Assembly (NCBI RefSeq): GCF_000277405.1
Contig: NC_017741.1
Span: 930,001 to 994,000, forward strand
Source: Helicobacter pylori Shi112
Lineage (GTDB): Bacteria; Campylobacterota; Campylobacteria; Campylobacterales; Helicobacteraceae
Length of the DNA: 64,000 nt
Direction: 5' to 3'
Below are positions 16,670-24,380 of the stretch, piece after piece. Both the position numbers and the translations under genes were made by a program. Under the pieces are notes generated by a model. It saw only the letters and a program-made list of their open reading frames with translations. It made no database searches and was not told the origin of the DNA. Every line of letters starts with the position of its first letter. Position 1 is the stretch's first letter.

Positions 16670-18922
16670 TTAGTAAGCGAACACATAGTTCAAATACACG
16701 CTATAGAGCCTTCTGTATTTGAGTTCAGCCCCCATGAAGGAGTAGTAGTTCGTGTTGATGGTGGGGATTTTAAGCCCTAGTTCAATGCCATGCTGAGCGG
16801 CATGATCGCTGCCTTTTTTCTTAGACCTAGCGAGATTCATCCTCACTCCCATGTTGAATAAGAATTGGAAGTTCGCCACATTCATTTTAGCGTTATAGAC
16901 ATTATTCACGGTGGCTAAATTCACATACTCAGAATTAAGCCATGAAGTGCCCGCTAACGCAATCCCGCCAAAAAGCCCCACAGAAAGCTTGTTGTTTTTG
17001 CCTAAGAAATTGGTGGCTTTATCGTTGATGAAGTTATAAAGCGCGTCCGCTCCAAAACCATAAGTCCATACATCAGAAGCCGAGTTGAAAAAGCTGGATT
17101 TGATGAACGCATGGTTGTAGTCAAAAAAGCCGTAATACCTAGCGCCCCACTTCCTTTTTTGGCCAAAGAATTGTTTGTAGCCCACTTGGATACCGATCCC
17201 ATTCATCGCGCCGTTGTTGGTTTGAGAACTGACGATGCCCACTTTCCTAAAGGGGTTACGCCCTAGCTCTTGGTTGATGGTTTGGACTTGGTTGTAAGCG
17301 TTTTGATTGAGGTAGTAATTGGTTTCTATGCCTTGCGGGCTATAGGGGTTATTCTTTTTGCTCACCACATTTTGCAAAGATTGAGCGTTAGGGACTTTAG
17401 AGAGCGCGGTGGTGATGCTGTTATAAGTGCTGCCCAATTCGCTGTATCTAGATTTGAAATGCACTAGAGTGTCAGCGATGTTTTCTGCTTGCTCTATTTG
17501 CTGCTCTTGAGTGCCAAAATGAGCGATGCTGTTGCTTAAATTCGTTATGGTTTGTTCCACATAGGCGCAACCGGAAGCGAAAGTTTGAGTGGTAACTGTG
17601 CCAGGAGCTGAACCTTGTGTGCCACCAGTGCCAGCTGTTGAGGGGTTGTGGCATGTGGCTAAAAAGCCTGTAACAAAATTTTTAAAAGTCCCGCTAAGAT
17701 TGTCTGGGTTAATGGCCTGCCCCACTTGATGGGATAAATCGAGCATTTTGGCTTGCGCGCTAGCGTTAGCGAGCATGCCTTGCGCAAAGCTAGCGTCTGT
17801 GAAAGGGTTGAAAGGCTTGCCTCCACTGCCTCCCACTTGTTGAGTTGATTGCTCGTTACTATTAATGACGCTCGTTTGATTGACAAGCTCTTGCGCGTCT
17901 GCGATCATCTTTTGGATCGCGCTGATTTCGTCTGAAAAAGCGCCGCACAGCTTATTAGCGGGCCATTCCCACTTTGGACCATTCGCTTGATTATTAGGTG
18001 CAGTGAAATACGGGCATGCCGTGTTGATGGTGTTGATGAGCGTGCTCGCTTGCGCTAAGAGAAATTGAGCGTTATCAGGCACATCTTTTAATGCGTTGGT
18101 GATTTCGGTGTAGGAGACCTTTGATGTATTACCTGCTGCGTTCGAATCAACGACTTTTGAGCTGATCGTGGTGTTCACGGTTTTGCCGTCTATGGTTTGG
18201 GATTTGGTTGTTCTTCCGCCATTTCGCCCATCGCCATTTTCGCTGGTGCCTGTTATACCAAATAGTGACGGATCGCAGTTAGTATTCCCTTCCCCTGAGC
18301 ATGTGTAAGTATAGGTTACATCAACCTTCCCGTTGTTTTGATTGAGCGCGCTCAAGCCTTTCTTTAAAGCCGTTTGGAGGATTTGATAGGCTTCGTTAAG
18401 CTTTTTCATGTTATCAATGCTCATAGGGCCATAGTATCCAGGGGAATATTTGTTCAAAGAACAAGTCAAGGAAGCGGATCGATACCCTGGCTCGTTGTTG
18501 AAGATGGTGGTTGAAGAGGTGCTTTTTTGACTACCATTACCCCCGCATTGCGTAACATAGCCCACGACATTCCAAAACCCTACCGCCGCATTGATCGCTA
18601 AAAGCACGGCTTGATAGGCCGGGGAATTTTTGGTATCGCCGATCAAGTTCTTCGCGCTCGCGCCCAGATTTTCACGCGCCGCGTTGATCGCGCTCGGATC
18701 AGAGGACAATCGGATAAGGTTGGTTAAGGTGCTGTATCTGGTTAAAAGCTTGCTCAAGTTTTCATAATTGTCTGAAAGCTGTTGGATGCCTTTGGTGTTG
18801 CTCACCATTTGAGCGGCTTCACCGATTTGATAGCCCGCGCTCATGTAAAAGCCGTCGTCTTCAGCGCTCAAAGTGGAAACTAAAAGCGAGCCTAAAGCGA
18901 ATGAAAGGATGTGTTTTTTCAT
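16670..18922 (-). CDS. babA: Blood-group-antigen adhesin BabA (Hop family outer membrane protein)
   Basis: BabA binds fucosylated Lewis b/ABO glycans on gastric epithelium. The 750-residue protein has a 20-residue signal peptide ending LSA before EDDGFYMSAGYQIGEA, the extracellular domain with disulfide loops (C126/C154; the short CSGEGNTNC loop at 208-216), and a C-terminal Hop barrel ending VYLNYVFAY. Asp259-Ser260 and Ser270 correspond, by my recollection of the crystal structure, to glycan-contacting residues. The signal sequence and N-terminal half match BabA and not BabB. The signal region has no CT repeat. This locus holds babB in 26695 and babA in J99, and the two exchange by recombination. 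The start has AAAGGAGAAAAC. Confidence 0.9.
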   Translation of the reverse strand: MKKHILSFALGSLLVSTLSAEDDGFYMSAGYQIGEAAQMVSNTKGIQQLSDNYENLSKLLTRYSTLTNLIRLSSDPSAINAARENLGASAKNLIGDTKNSPAYQAVLLAINAAVGFWNVVGYVTQCGGNGSQKSTSSTTIFNNEPGYRSASLTCSLNKYSPGYYGPMSIDNMKKLNEAYQILQTALKKGLSALNQNNGKVDVTYTYTCSGEGNTNCDPSLFGITGTSENGDGRNGGRTTKSQTIDGKTVNTTISSKVVDSNAAGNTSKVSYTEITNALKDVPDNAQFLLAQASTLINTINTACPYFTAPNNQANGPKWEWPANKLCGAFSDEISAIQKMIADAQELVNQTSVINSNEQSTQQVGGSGGKPFNPFTDASFAQGMLANASAQAKMLDLSHQVGQAINPDNLSGTFKNFVTGFLATCHNPSTAGTGGTQGSAPGTVTTQTFASGCAYVEQTITNLSNSIAHFGTQEQQIEQAENIADTLVHFKSRYSELGSTYNSITTALSKVPNAQSLQNVVSKKNNPYSPQGIETNYYLNQNAYNQVQTINQELGRNPFRKVGIVSSQTNNGAMNGIGIQVGYKQFFGQKRKWGARYYGFFDYNHAFIKSSFFNSASDVWTYGFGADALYNFINDKATNFLGKNNKLSVGLFGGIALAGTSWLNSEYVNLATVNNVYNAKMNVANFQFLFNMGVRMNLARSKKKGSDHAAQHGIELGLKIPTINTNYYSFMGAELKYRRLYSVYLNYVFAY

Positions 18923-18990
18923 GTTTTCTCCTTTTTGAATTGGATTGGATTTAGTAGGATTTCATACATTCAATAGAATGTATTTGGAGC

Positions 18991-19020
18991 ATTATAGCAT
19001 AAAAGTCGTTTTTTTTTTTT
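18991..19020 (-). promoter_or_regulatory. babA promoter with 12-A tract
   Basis: On the minus strand a TATAAT box (18991-18996) lies 12 bases downstream of an uninterrupted run of 12 A (T at 19009-19020), in the -10/-35 spacer region. Changes in tract length shift spacing and change babA expression in published work, so this is a phase-variable switch. Confidence 0.8.
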
Positions 19021-19117
19021 CATTTTGGAAAAATGTTGTCATTTTTTTGATTTTAGATTCTTTTTGTTTCATTTAGTGTAGTTTGGTGGTGCGATTGGGT
19101 GGTGCGGTTTAAAAGAT

Positions 19118-19194
<77 letters not shown>

Positions 19195-19222
19195 CCAAAA
19201 TACGCTAAAAGGAAAAGAAAAA

Positions 19223-19297
19223 TGGCTGGGGTGCAAGGATTCGAACCTCGGAATGCCAGGACCAAAACCTGGTGCCTTACCGCTTGGCGACACCCCA
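19223..19297 (-). tRNA. tRNA-Gln (TTG)
   Basis: This is a 75-base cloverleaf with encoded CCA. The acceptor stem is TGGGGTG/CACCCCA, the anticodon loop TTTTGGT gives anticodon TTG, and the T arm is GGTTCGAATCC. It lies 28 bases upstream of tRNA-fMet on the same strand, so the two are probably cotranscribed. Confidence 0.95.
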
Positions 19298-19376
19298 ACA
19301 CAAATACACAAATAATAAAAGAAGCATTATACAAAAGCTTTTTAAAAAAGTCAAGCTAAAATGCTATAATTTCATC

Positions 19377-19898
19377 ATGGAAAATGGATTTGACCCCCTA
19401 ATTTACCAACGCTATGTGAAAAAGAAAGAAACCTTTTTGCTTTTTAAAAAAATCGCTCAGGTGTCTGCGTTTAAAAATTTAAAGCTCCAACTCAAGCGAA
19501 GAGAAGCGATTAAGTGGTATGTTTCTCAAGCTTTAGGGGATTTAAAAAAAGGGTTTAGATACGCTAAAATAGAAAATCAAATCCTAAAAATCTATTTCAC
19601 GCACCCTAGCTATTTGAAAGCCTTTAAAATAGAGAAAGATCATTACACCCACAACCTAAAAGCCCATTTCAAAGAAACGCAAAAAACCCTAAAAGCCTTG
19701 AATCACCCTTTTGATTTTAAAGCCATCCAAGCGAGCGTGAAAAAAAGGGCTTATGAAAAACCGGTTGCAAAAAAAGAAAACCCCCCTAAAAGCGTGAATG
19801 TCCATTGCGAGGGTTTGAGCGATTTCACTAAAAAGCAATTTCTAAAGCTCAAACGCGCTTGTAACGATAATACGCCGCGCACGCCCCCTCAGAGCTGA
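19377..19898 (+). CDS. Basic protein of unknown function, 173 aa (HP0897 type)
   Basis: This is a highly basic soluble protein (Lys-rich, MENGFDPLIYQRYVKKKET start). Residues 45-110 contain a helix-strand-helix run (ALGDLKKGFRYAKIENQILK, then IYFTHPSYLKAF). That run weakly recalls the DUF721/DciA pattern, which is only a guess. I reject starts further upstream because they lie in the tRNA-Gln gene. A TATAAT box (19365-19370) ends only 6 bases before this ATG and no ribosome-binding site is visible, so the mRNA may be leaderless. Its last 50 bases overlap the end of hypD on the other strand. Confidence 0.75.
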   Translation: MENGFDPLIYQRYVKKKETFLLFKKIAQVSAFKNLKLQLKRREAIKWYVSQALGDLKKGFRYAKIENQILKIYFTHPSYLKAFKIEKDHYTHNLKAHFKETQKTLKALNHPFDFKAIQASVKKRAYEKPVAKKENPPKSVNVHCEGLSDFTKKQFLKLKRACNDNTPRTPPQS

Positions 19899-20961
19899 CC
19901 ATGCAACTGCCGATCGGGTTTTGTGGGGTGCAAGTTTTGGCAAATAGCGGGCAGTCTAGGGGCTTGGCGATGCCTTTTAAAATCTCCCCGCACTTGCATG
20001 CCTTGTTTTCTTTAGAGGTTTTGTGGCTTAAATATTCTTGAAAGACTTTTTCAGCGTCATAAGAAGCGAAGGTTTCTTTGAGTTTTAGAGCGGAATGTTT
20101 GATATTCCCCAAACCTCTCCATTCAAAATTTTCCCTAACTTCCATGCATGCATGGACTAACTCTTGCGCTTTCACATTCCCCTCATAGCTAACCGCTCTT
20201 TTATACTGGATTTCTAGCTTGGCTTCTTTTTTTAAGGCTTGTTTGATGAGCATCAGCACGCTTTCTAATATATCCACCGGCTCAAAACCGCTCACCACAA
20301 TAGGGAGCTTGAAGCGATCAATTAAAGGAGCGTAGATTTGAGCGCCGCTTATCACGCTCACATGGCTAGGGGCTAAAAGGGCGTTAATCCGGCATGCTGG
20401 ATCTTTTAAAATCGCGCTCACGCTAGGAGGCACTAAAACGTGGTTGATGTGGAAAAAAAGGTTGTGGATTTTTTCTTTTTTGGCGTTCCATAAAACGCTA
20501 GCGCTCATGGGCGTTGTGGTTTCAAAACCGATCGCAATATAAATGACTTTTTTATGCGGGTTTTCTTTAGCGATTTCTAAAGCTTGCATGGGCGAATACA
20601 AAAAACGCGCATCTAGCCCCTTTTCTCTGGCTTGTATCAAACTCCCATAGCTCCCTGGGACTTTCATCATATCCCCTAAACTTAAGATGATGCTATCTTT
20701 AATCGTAGCGAGTTCATAAGCTTCATCAAGGCGCGCTCTTGGCATCACGCATACCGGACACCCGGGCCCATGCACGAACTCTAAACGATTGGGCATCAAA
20801 TCCAAAAGCCCGTATTTCATGATGGAATGCGTATGCCCTCCGCACACTTCCATGATGACTAATTTTTTTTCAAGTTTAAAAGCGAGTTTTTTGATTTCAT
20901 TAGAGAGCGCTAAAATGGTTTGCTTGTCTCTAAAAGGGGCGATGAGATGGTTAACGCTCAT
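19849..20961 (-). CDS. hypD: Hydrogenase maturation protein HypD
   Basis: HypD is the iron-sulfur scaffold on which the Fe(CN)2CO unit of NiFe hydrogenase is assembled with HypC. The 370 residues carry the conserved Cys motifs: CGGHTHSI (41-48), GPGCPVCVMP (66-75), GFETTTP, and a C-terminal set of Cys (KACKCGE, DCPLF, C, GSC) for the 4Fe-4S cluster. It lies 2 bases after hypC. H. pylori needs this pathway for its uptake hydrogenase. Confidence 0.97.
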   Translation of the reverse strand: MSVNHLIAPFRDKQTILALSNEIKKLAFKLEKKLVIMEVCGGHTHSIMKYGLLDLMPNRLEFVHGPGCPVCVMPRARLDEAYELATIKDSIILSLGDMMKVPGSYGSLIQAREKGLDARFLYSPMQALEIAKENPHKKVIYIAIGFETTTPMSASVLWNAKKEKIHNLFFHINHVLVPPSVSAILKDPACRINALLAPSHVSVISGAQIYAPLIDRFKLPIVVSGFEPVDILESVLMLIKQALKKEAKLEIQYKRAVSYEGNVKAQELVHACMEVRENFEWRGLGNIKHSALKLKETFASYDAEKVFQEYLSHKTSKENKACKCGEILKGIAKPLDCPLFAKTCTPQNPIGSCMVSSEGACAAYYRYKRV

Positions 20962-20963
20962 TA

Positions 20964-21200
20964 TTATTCGTGCGTTTCGTTCATTTTGGCGATCATTTCT
21001 TGATAAAGTGCAATGGATTCTAGGGCTTCTTTTTCATCCATCTTACCCATCACATAGCCGATGTGCAACAGCACATAATCGCCCACTTTAACGGACTCGC
21101 CCATTAAATCCAAGCTCGCCTCTCTTTGAACGCCTAAAGTTTCTAAGAGTGCCACATTATCGTTAATGGCTATGACTTTAGAAGGGATCGCTAAACACAT
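20964..21200 (-). CDS. hypC: Hydrogenase maturation chaperone HypC
   Basis: The 78-residue HypC starts MCLAIPSKVI, with the essential Cys2 that binds the iron centre or the hydrogenase large subunit. The small OB-type barrel includes YVLLHIGYVMGKMDEKEA, the family's other signature. It overlaps the hypB stop by one base and is followed by hypD, so it is translationally coupled inside hypBCD. Confidence 0.97.
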   Translation of the reverse strand: MCLAIPSKVIAINDNVALLETLGVQREASLDLMGESVKVGDYVLLHIGYVMGKMDEKEALESIALYQEMIAKMNETHE

Positions 21201-21928
21201 TAAAACGAATGCGTGGATTGGTAATTTTCACGCTTTTTTTCTAAAAGGAAATTTTTAAAATCTTCCAAGCTTTTAGGGTTTTTGGAGCTCATTAAAAAAA
21301 TAGGCGCTTCAGGCTTTAATTTTTGCATGTCTTCTTTGACTTGAGAAACCCTGAAATTAAACACTTCAATCATATCCGCTTTACTGATAATCACCGCATC
21401 AGCGCACATAAACATCGTGGGGTATTTTAGCACCTTATCATCGCCCTCTGGGACTGAGAGTAAAACGATATTCATCGCCGCTCCCAGATTATAGCTTGAA
21501 GGGCAAACCAGATTCCCCACGTTTTCAATGATTAAAAAATCGCTTTTTTCTAACGCTCCCTCACTTTTAAGCAAATCAAACGCCCCCTCAATCATGCTCG
21601 CTTCCAAATGGCACGCTTCGCCGGTGGTGATCTGGTGTGCGCTCACGCCTTTTTTACGCAATCTGTCTGCATCTCTATTGGTTTGCAAATCGCCCTCTAC
21701 CACGCAAAACTTAAAGTCTTTAAAATCCGCTAGGTTTTCTAGCATCGTGGTTTTACCGCTGCCTGGAGAGCTCATGAAATTCAACACATACAGCCCTTCT
21801 TTCAGGTAGCGTTCTTTCATTTCAGCGGCTTTGATGTCGTTCTTGCTCAAAATCTTTTCCACGATTTTGACATCTTTTTTACTCAAATTAGGGTTATTTT
21901 GTAAAGATTCTTTTCGTTGTTCGATCAT
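21200..21928 (-). CDS. hypB: Hydrogenase/urease nickel-insertion GTPase HypB
   Basis: HypB is a nickel-binding GTPase that works with HypA. In H. pylori it also supports urease activation. The 242 residues have the P-loop SSPGSGKT (53-60), the interface metal ligands in GEACHLEAS and NLVCPSSYN, and the NKAD-like ISKAD (about 195). There is no N-terminal His-rich stretch, as usual for this species. I use the ATG after AAAGGAACAAGCA, which gives the recalled family length, and not the upstream frame extension. Confidence 0.95.
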   Translation of the reverse strand: MIEQRKESLQNNPNLSKKDVKIVEKILSKNDIKAAEMKERYLKEGLYVLNFMSSPGSGKTTMLENLADFKDFKFCVVEGDLQTNRDADRLRKKGVSAHQITTGEACHLEASMIEGAFDLLKSEGALEKSDFLIIENVGNLVCPSSYNLGAAMNIVLLSVPEGDDKVLKYPTMFMCADAVIISKADMIEVFNFRVSQVKEDMQKLKPEAPIFLMSSKNPKSLEDFKNFLLEKKRENYQSTHSF

Positions 21929-22039
21929 TGCTTGTTCCTTTCTTTTAAAATTTTCGTATCGTAGCATGCTTAATTAAACGGCTATGATCTAGCGGCTTAT
22001 CTTCTTAGCTGATTTTTAGCTCAAAAAATGCGCCTGATT

Positions 22040-22144
22040 TCAATCCTTTTCGTTGCTGTCGTCTTTATTCTTTAAAACTAACCTAATAATCCTCCAAATG
22101 ATGATTAATAAGATTATGGTTAAAAGCAAATACCAAGTATTCAT
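22040..22144 (-). CDS. Small membrane protein, 34 aa
   Basis: A minus-strand frame between hypB and the cupin gene encodes MNTWYLLLTIILLIIIWRII followed by a charged tail (KNKDDSNEKD). The product is one hydrophobic helix of about 18 residues with a positive-inside Arg/Lys stop-transfer. This is the architecture of real bacterial small membrane proteins. The ribosome-binding site is weak. The gene lies in the same direction as its neighbours and about 39 bases from the cupin stop. No function can be proposed. Confidence 0.5.
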   Translation of the reverse strand: MNTWYLLLTIILLIIIWRIIRLVLKNKDDSNEKD

Positions 22145-22182
22145 AAAACAACTTTCATCGTTTCATTTTCATTTCACTTTCC

Positions 22183-22482
22183 TTATTTTTTACTTAAAGA
22201 TAGTCTTATAACGCTATTTTCTAAAGCGTCCAAACGATGCAAAACTTGAGCTTCTAGGCTGATTAGTGCTCCTTTTGGCATTTCTATTTTTTCATTTTTG
22301 GCTTCAAAAATGATTTTGCCCTCTAAAACCTGCACGCTGATAGCTCCCGGGGCCTTGTGTTTGTCTATGATCGCTCCTTTGGGCATGCAAATGCGCATTT
22401 CCTTATTGGAAGAATTTTCACTCAACGCTTCAATGTGGAGCTTTTCAAAATGAACGCCCTCTAAAAAATGAACCATTTTCAT
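22183..22482 (-). CDS. Small cupin protein (HP0902 type)
   Basis: This 99-residue single-domain cupin has the two sequence halves of the fold: around KAPGAISVQVLEGKIIFEAK (about 45-65) and LISLEAQVLHRLDALENS (73-90). The usual His/Glu metal-ligand set of the first cupin motif is not obvious, so it may not be an enzyme. I recall a solved structure for the 26695 homologue. I choose the ATG 7 bases after AAAGG, not the TTG just before it. It lies 10 bases after the Pta-AckA fusion gene. In 26695 ackA lies in between. Confidence 0.85.
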   Translation of the reverse strand: MKMVHFLEGVHFEKLHIEALSENSSNKEMRICMPKGAIIDKHKAPGAISVQVLEGKIIFEAKNEKIEMPKGALISLEAQVLHRLDALENSVIRLSLSKK

Positions 22483-22492
22483 CAAACAACCT

Positions 22493-24160
22493 TTATTTTA
22501 ATTTTTCTGCTATTTCTTTCGCTTGTAAAGCGATTTCTAGCTCTTCATCAGTAGGGATTAATAAAACCTTAACTTTAGCGTTAGGCTGGCTCAAATCCAC
22601 TAATCCGTTGCCCGGATTGTCGTTGGTGGGCTTGTGCAAAGCGATCCCTAAATCTTCTAAGCCTTCGCACACGCTCTCTCTTAAAGCCGAGTAGTTTTCC
22701 CCTAATCCCAAAATGGGCCCTATCGCCACGGCTTTAGCGCTTCGTTGCACCGCTTTATAAGCGATATTCCCAGCGTTTAAATCCGGGAAAATAAAAACGC
22801 TAGCTTGCCCGGCCACTTGGCTGTTAGGCATTTTTTTCTTGGCTACGCTTTGATCAATGGAAGCGTCAAATTGTAAGGGGCCATCAATTTCTAATTGCGG
22901 ATCTAAAGCTTGCGCGATGGTTACAGCTTCGTTGATCTTGTCTATCATTTCGCCTTGAGCGGAATCGCCTGTCGCATAAGAGAGTAAGGCCACTTTAGGC
23001 GCGATATTGAATTGTTTAGCGCTCTTTGCGGAAGTGATAGCGATTTCAGCCAATTCTTTAGGGCTAGGGTTAGGGATAATCGCGCAATCCCCAAAGACTA
23101 ACACTTGAGTGTCTAAACACATTAAAAACACGCTTGAAACCAGGCTCACGCCGGGCTTAGTTTTAATGATTTGCAAAGCGGGTCTAATGGTGTCAGCCGT
23201 GGTGTGATTCACCCCAGAAACCATCGCATGCGCATAGCCTGAATGCACGAGCATGGTCGCAAAATAAGTCTTATTGAGCACCAATTGCTTAGCTTCTTGC
23301 TCACTCAAGCCCTTTGATTTTCGCAATTCATACAAATTGTTAGCGAACTCTTCTTTATAATGAGAAGTGTTGGGATCAATGATTTCTGCATTTTCTAAAT
23401 TCAAGTTCAAATTTTTCGCTTGGGAATTAATAACTTCTTTATCGCCTAGTAAAATCAATCCTACCGCACCCATAGCGTTCAAACGATGCGCAGCTTTTAA
23501 AATCCTTTCATCTTCGCTCTCTGGTAAAACCACTTTTTTAATCTGCTTTTTAGCCTTTTTTTCCAAACCCATTTGAAAGGCTAAAGGGGTGGTGATCTCG
23601 CTTTTTGTTTGCAACACGCTTTCTATCAGATCCGCTTCTAATTCGCCCTTGCAAAGAGACGCGCTTAAAAAATTGGGTTTTTCAAGCATTTCGCCCGCAA
23701 ATAACCCTACAGCGAAAGGGGCTTCTTTGTTGAGAATATGAGAATGCATGGCTTTCAAACGCTCTAAACTCGTTTGCGCGACAGCCACAATAGGAGCGTT
23801 TAAATGCTTGGCTAAAGTGGTGTTTAAATCTAAAAGAGCGTTTAAGAAAAACTTCGGCGCATACCCTAAACCAATGACAAAGTCATGCGTGGTTTGTAAT
23901 TCATCATAGCGTTTGAGAATCGTTTCAAAGAGTAACTCTTCTTGAGCAGCGCTCGCAAGCTCTAAAGCCTTTTGTTTGTCTATGGCGCTATGAAACTCTA
24001 AAGGGTTCAAGCCCTCACACTCCAAAAAGCCCTCACACCCCCCATCAATGGGCGAAAACAATGCGATTTTTTGATAGCGCGGCTTTAGTGCTTTTAAAAG
24101 GCTCTTACAAGCAACCCCTAAAACTTCTGTATCTTCTGGGTAAATCCACAAACCTTGCAT
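22493..24160 (-). CDS. pta: Phosphate acetyltransferase fused to the C-terminal tail of acetate kinase
   Basis: Residues 1-~488 are Pta, with an N-terminal DRTGG-like region (1-200) and the PTA_PTB catalytic domain ([19 protein letters not shown] from about 209; [28 protein letters not shown] near the end). After GPIL the protein should continue with a Pta C-terminus of the Q-G-L-x-K-P-V-N-D-L-S-R-G type. Instead it reads [20 protein letters not shown] and ends [20 protein letters not shown], which is the acetate kinase C-terminus. About 66 AckA codons remain, and no other ackA sequence is in the window. Pta thus lacks its last helices, and acetate kinase is gone here. Both genes are frameshifted in 26695, as I recall, which is consistent with weak selection. 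Confidence 0.88.
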   Translation of the reverse strand: MQGLWIYPEDTEVLGVACKSLLKALKPRYQKIALFSPIDGGCEGFLECEGLNPLEFHSAIDKQKALELASAAQEELLFETILKRYDELQTTHDFVIGLGYAPKFFLNALLDLNTTLAKHLNAPIVAVAQTSLERLKAMHSHILNKEAPFAVGLFAGEMLEKPNFLSASLCKGELEADLIESVLQTKSEITTPLAFQMGLEKKAKKQIKKVVLPESEDERILKAAHRLNAMGAVGLILLGDKEVINSQAKNLNLNLENAEIIDPNTSHYKEEFANNLYELRKSKGLSEQEAKQLVLNKTYFATMLVHSGYAHAMVSGVNHTTADTIRPALQIIKTKPGVSLVSSVFLMCLDTQVLVFGDCAIIPNPSPKELAEIAITSAKSAKQFNIAPKVALLSYATGDSAQGEMIDKINEAVTIAQALDPQLEIDGPLQFDASIDQSVAKKKMPNSQVAGQASVFIFPDLNAGNIAYKAVQRSAKAVAIGPILGLGENYSALRESVCEGLEDLGIALHKPTNDNPGNGLVDLSQPNAKVKVLLIPTDEELEIALQAKEIAEKLK

Positions 24161-24276
24161 GCAAAACTCCGTAAATTATCGTTTTTATTTAATTGTAGCA
24201 AAATTTAATTAAACCTAAACGAAACCATGATTTTGTAAAACCCTTTTAGCATTTTTTACCACACAATGATAAAAGA

Positions 24277-24294
24277 GCTTGACGCTAGTCAAGC
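24277..24294. repeat. Small inverted repeat upstream of fliK
   Basis: A perfect 7-bp stem GCTTGAC/GTCAAGC around GCTA lies 26 bases before the sigma-54 -24 box. It may be a regulatory site or a weak terminator for readthrough. No T tract follows. Confidence 0.4.
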
Positions 24295-24318
24295 GGTATC
24301 TGATTAAAAAACAGAGTT

Positions 24319-24336
24319 AAGGAACTCTTTTTGCTT
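24319..24336 (+). promoter_or_regulatory. Sigma-54 (RpoN) promoter of fliK-flgD-flgE2
   Basis: AAGGAACTCTTTTTGCTT has GG (24321-24322) and GC (24333-24334) with exactly 10 bases between, the -24/-12 spacing. GGAAC-N5-TTGCTT matches the consensus. The predicted start is near 24346, 35 bases before the fliK ATG. RpoN control of hook genes is established in H. pylori. Confidence 0.85.
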
Positions 24337-24380
24337 AACTCCTACCATGTAAAATAAAAGAGTTGTTTTAAAGGATAATC

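Noticed and set aside
16670..18922. babB instead of babA
   Set aside because: Signal peptide and N-terminal domain lack the babB pattern and CT repeats, and match babA throughout.
19272..19376. Longer N-terminus for the HP0897-type gene
   Set aside because: It would start inside tRNA-Gln on the opposite strand and cross the TATAAT box; the ATG at 19377 is the first credible start.
22493..24160. Plain full-length pta
   Set aside because: The last ~66 residues fit acetate kinase, and the normal Pta C-terminus is absent.
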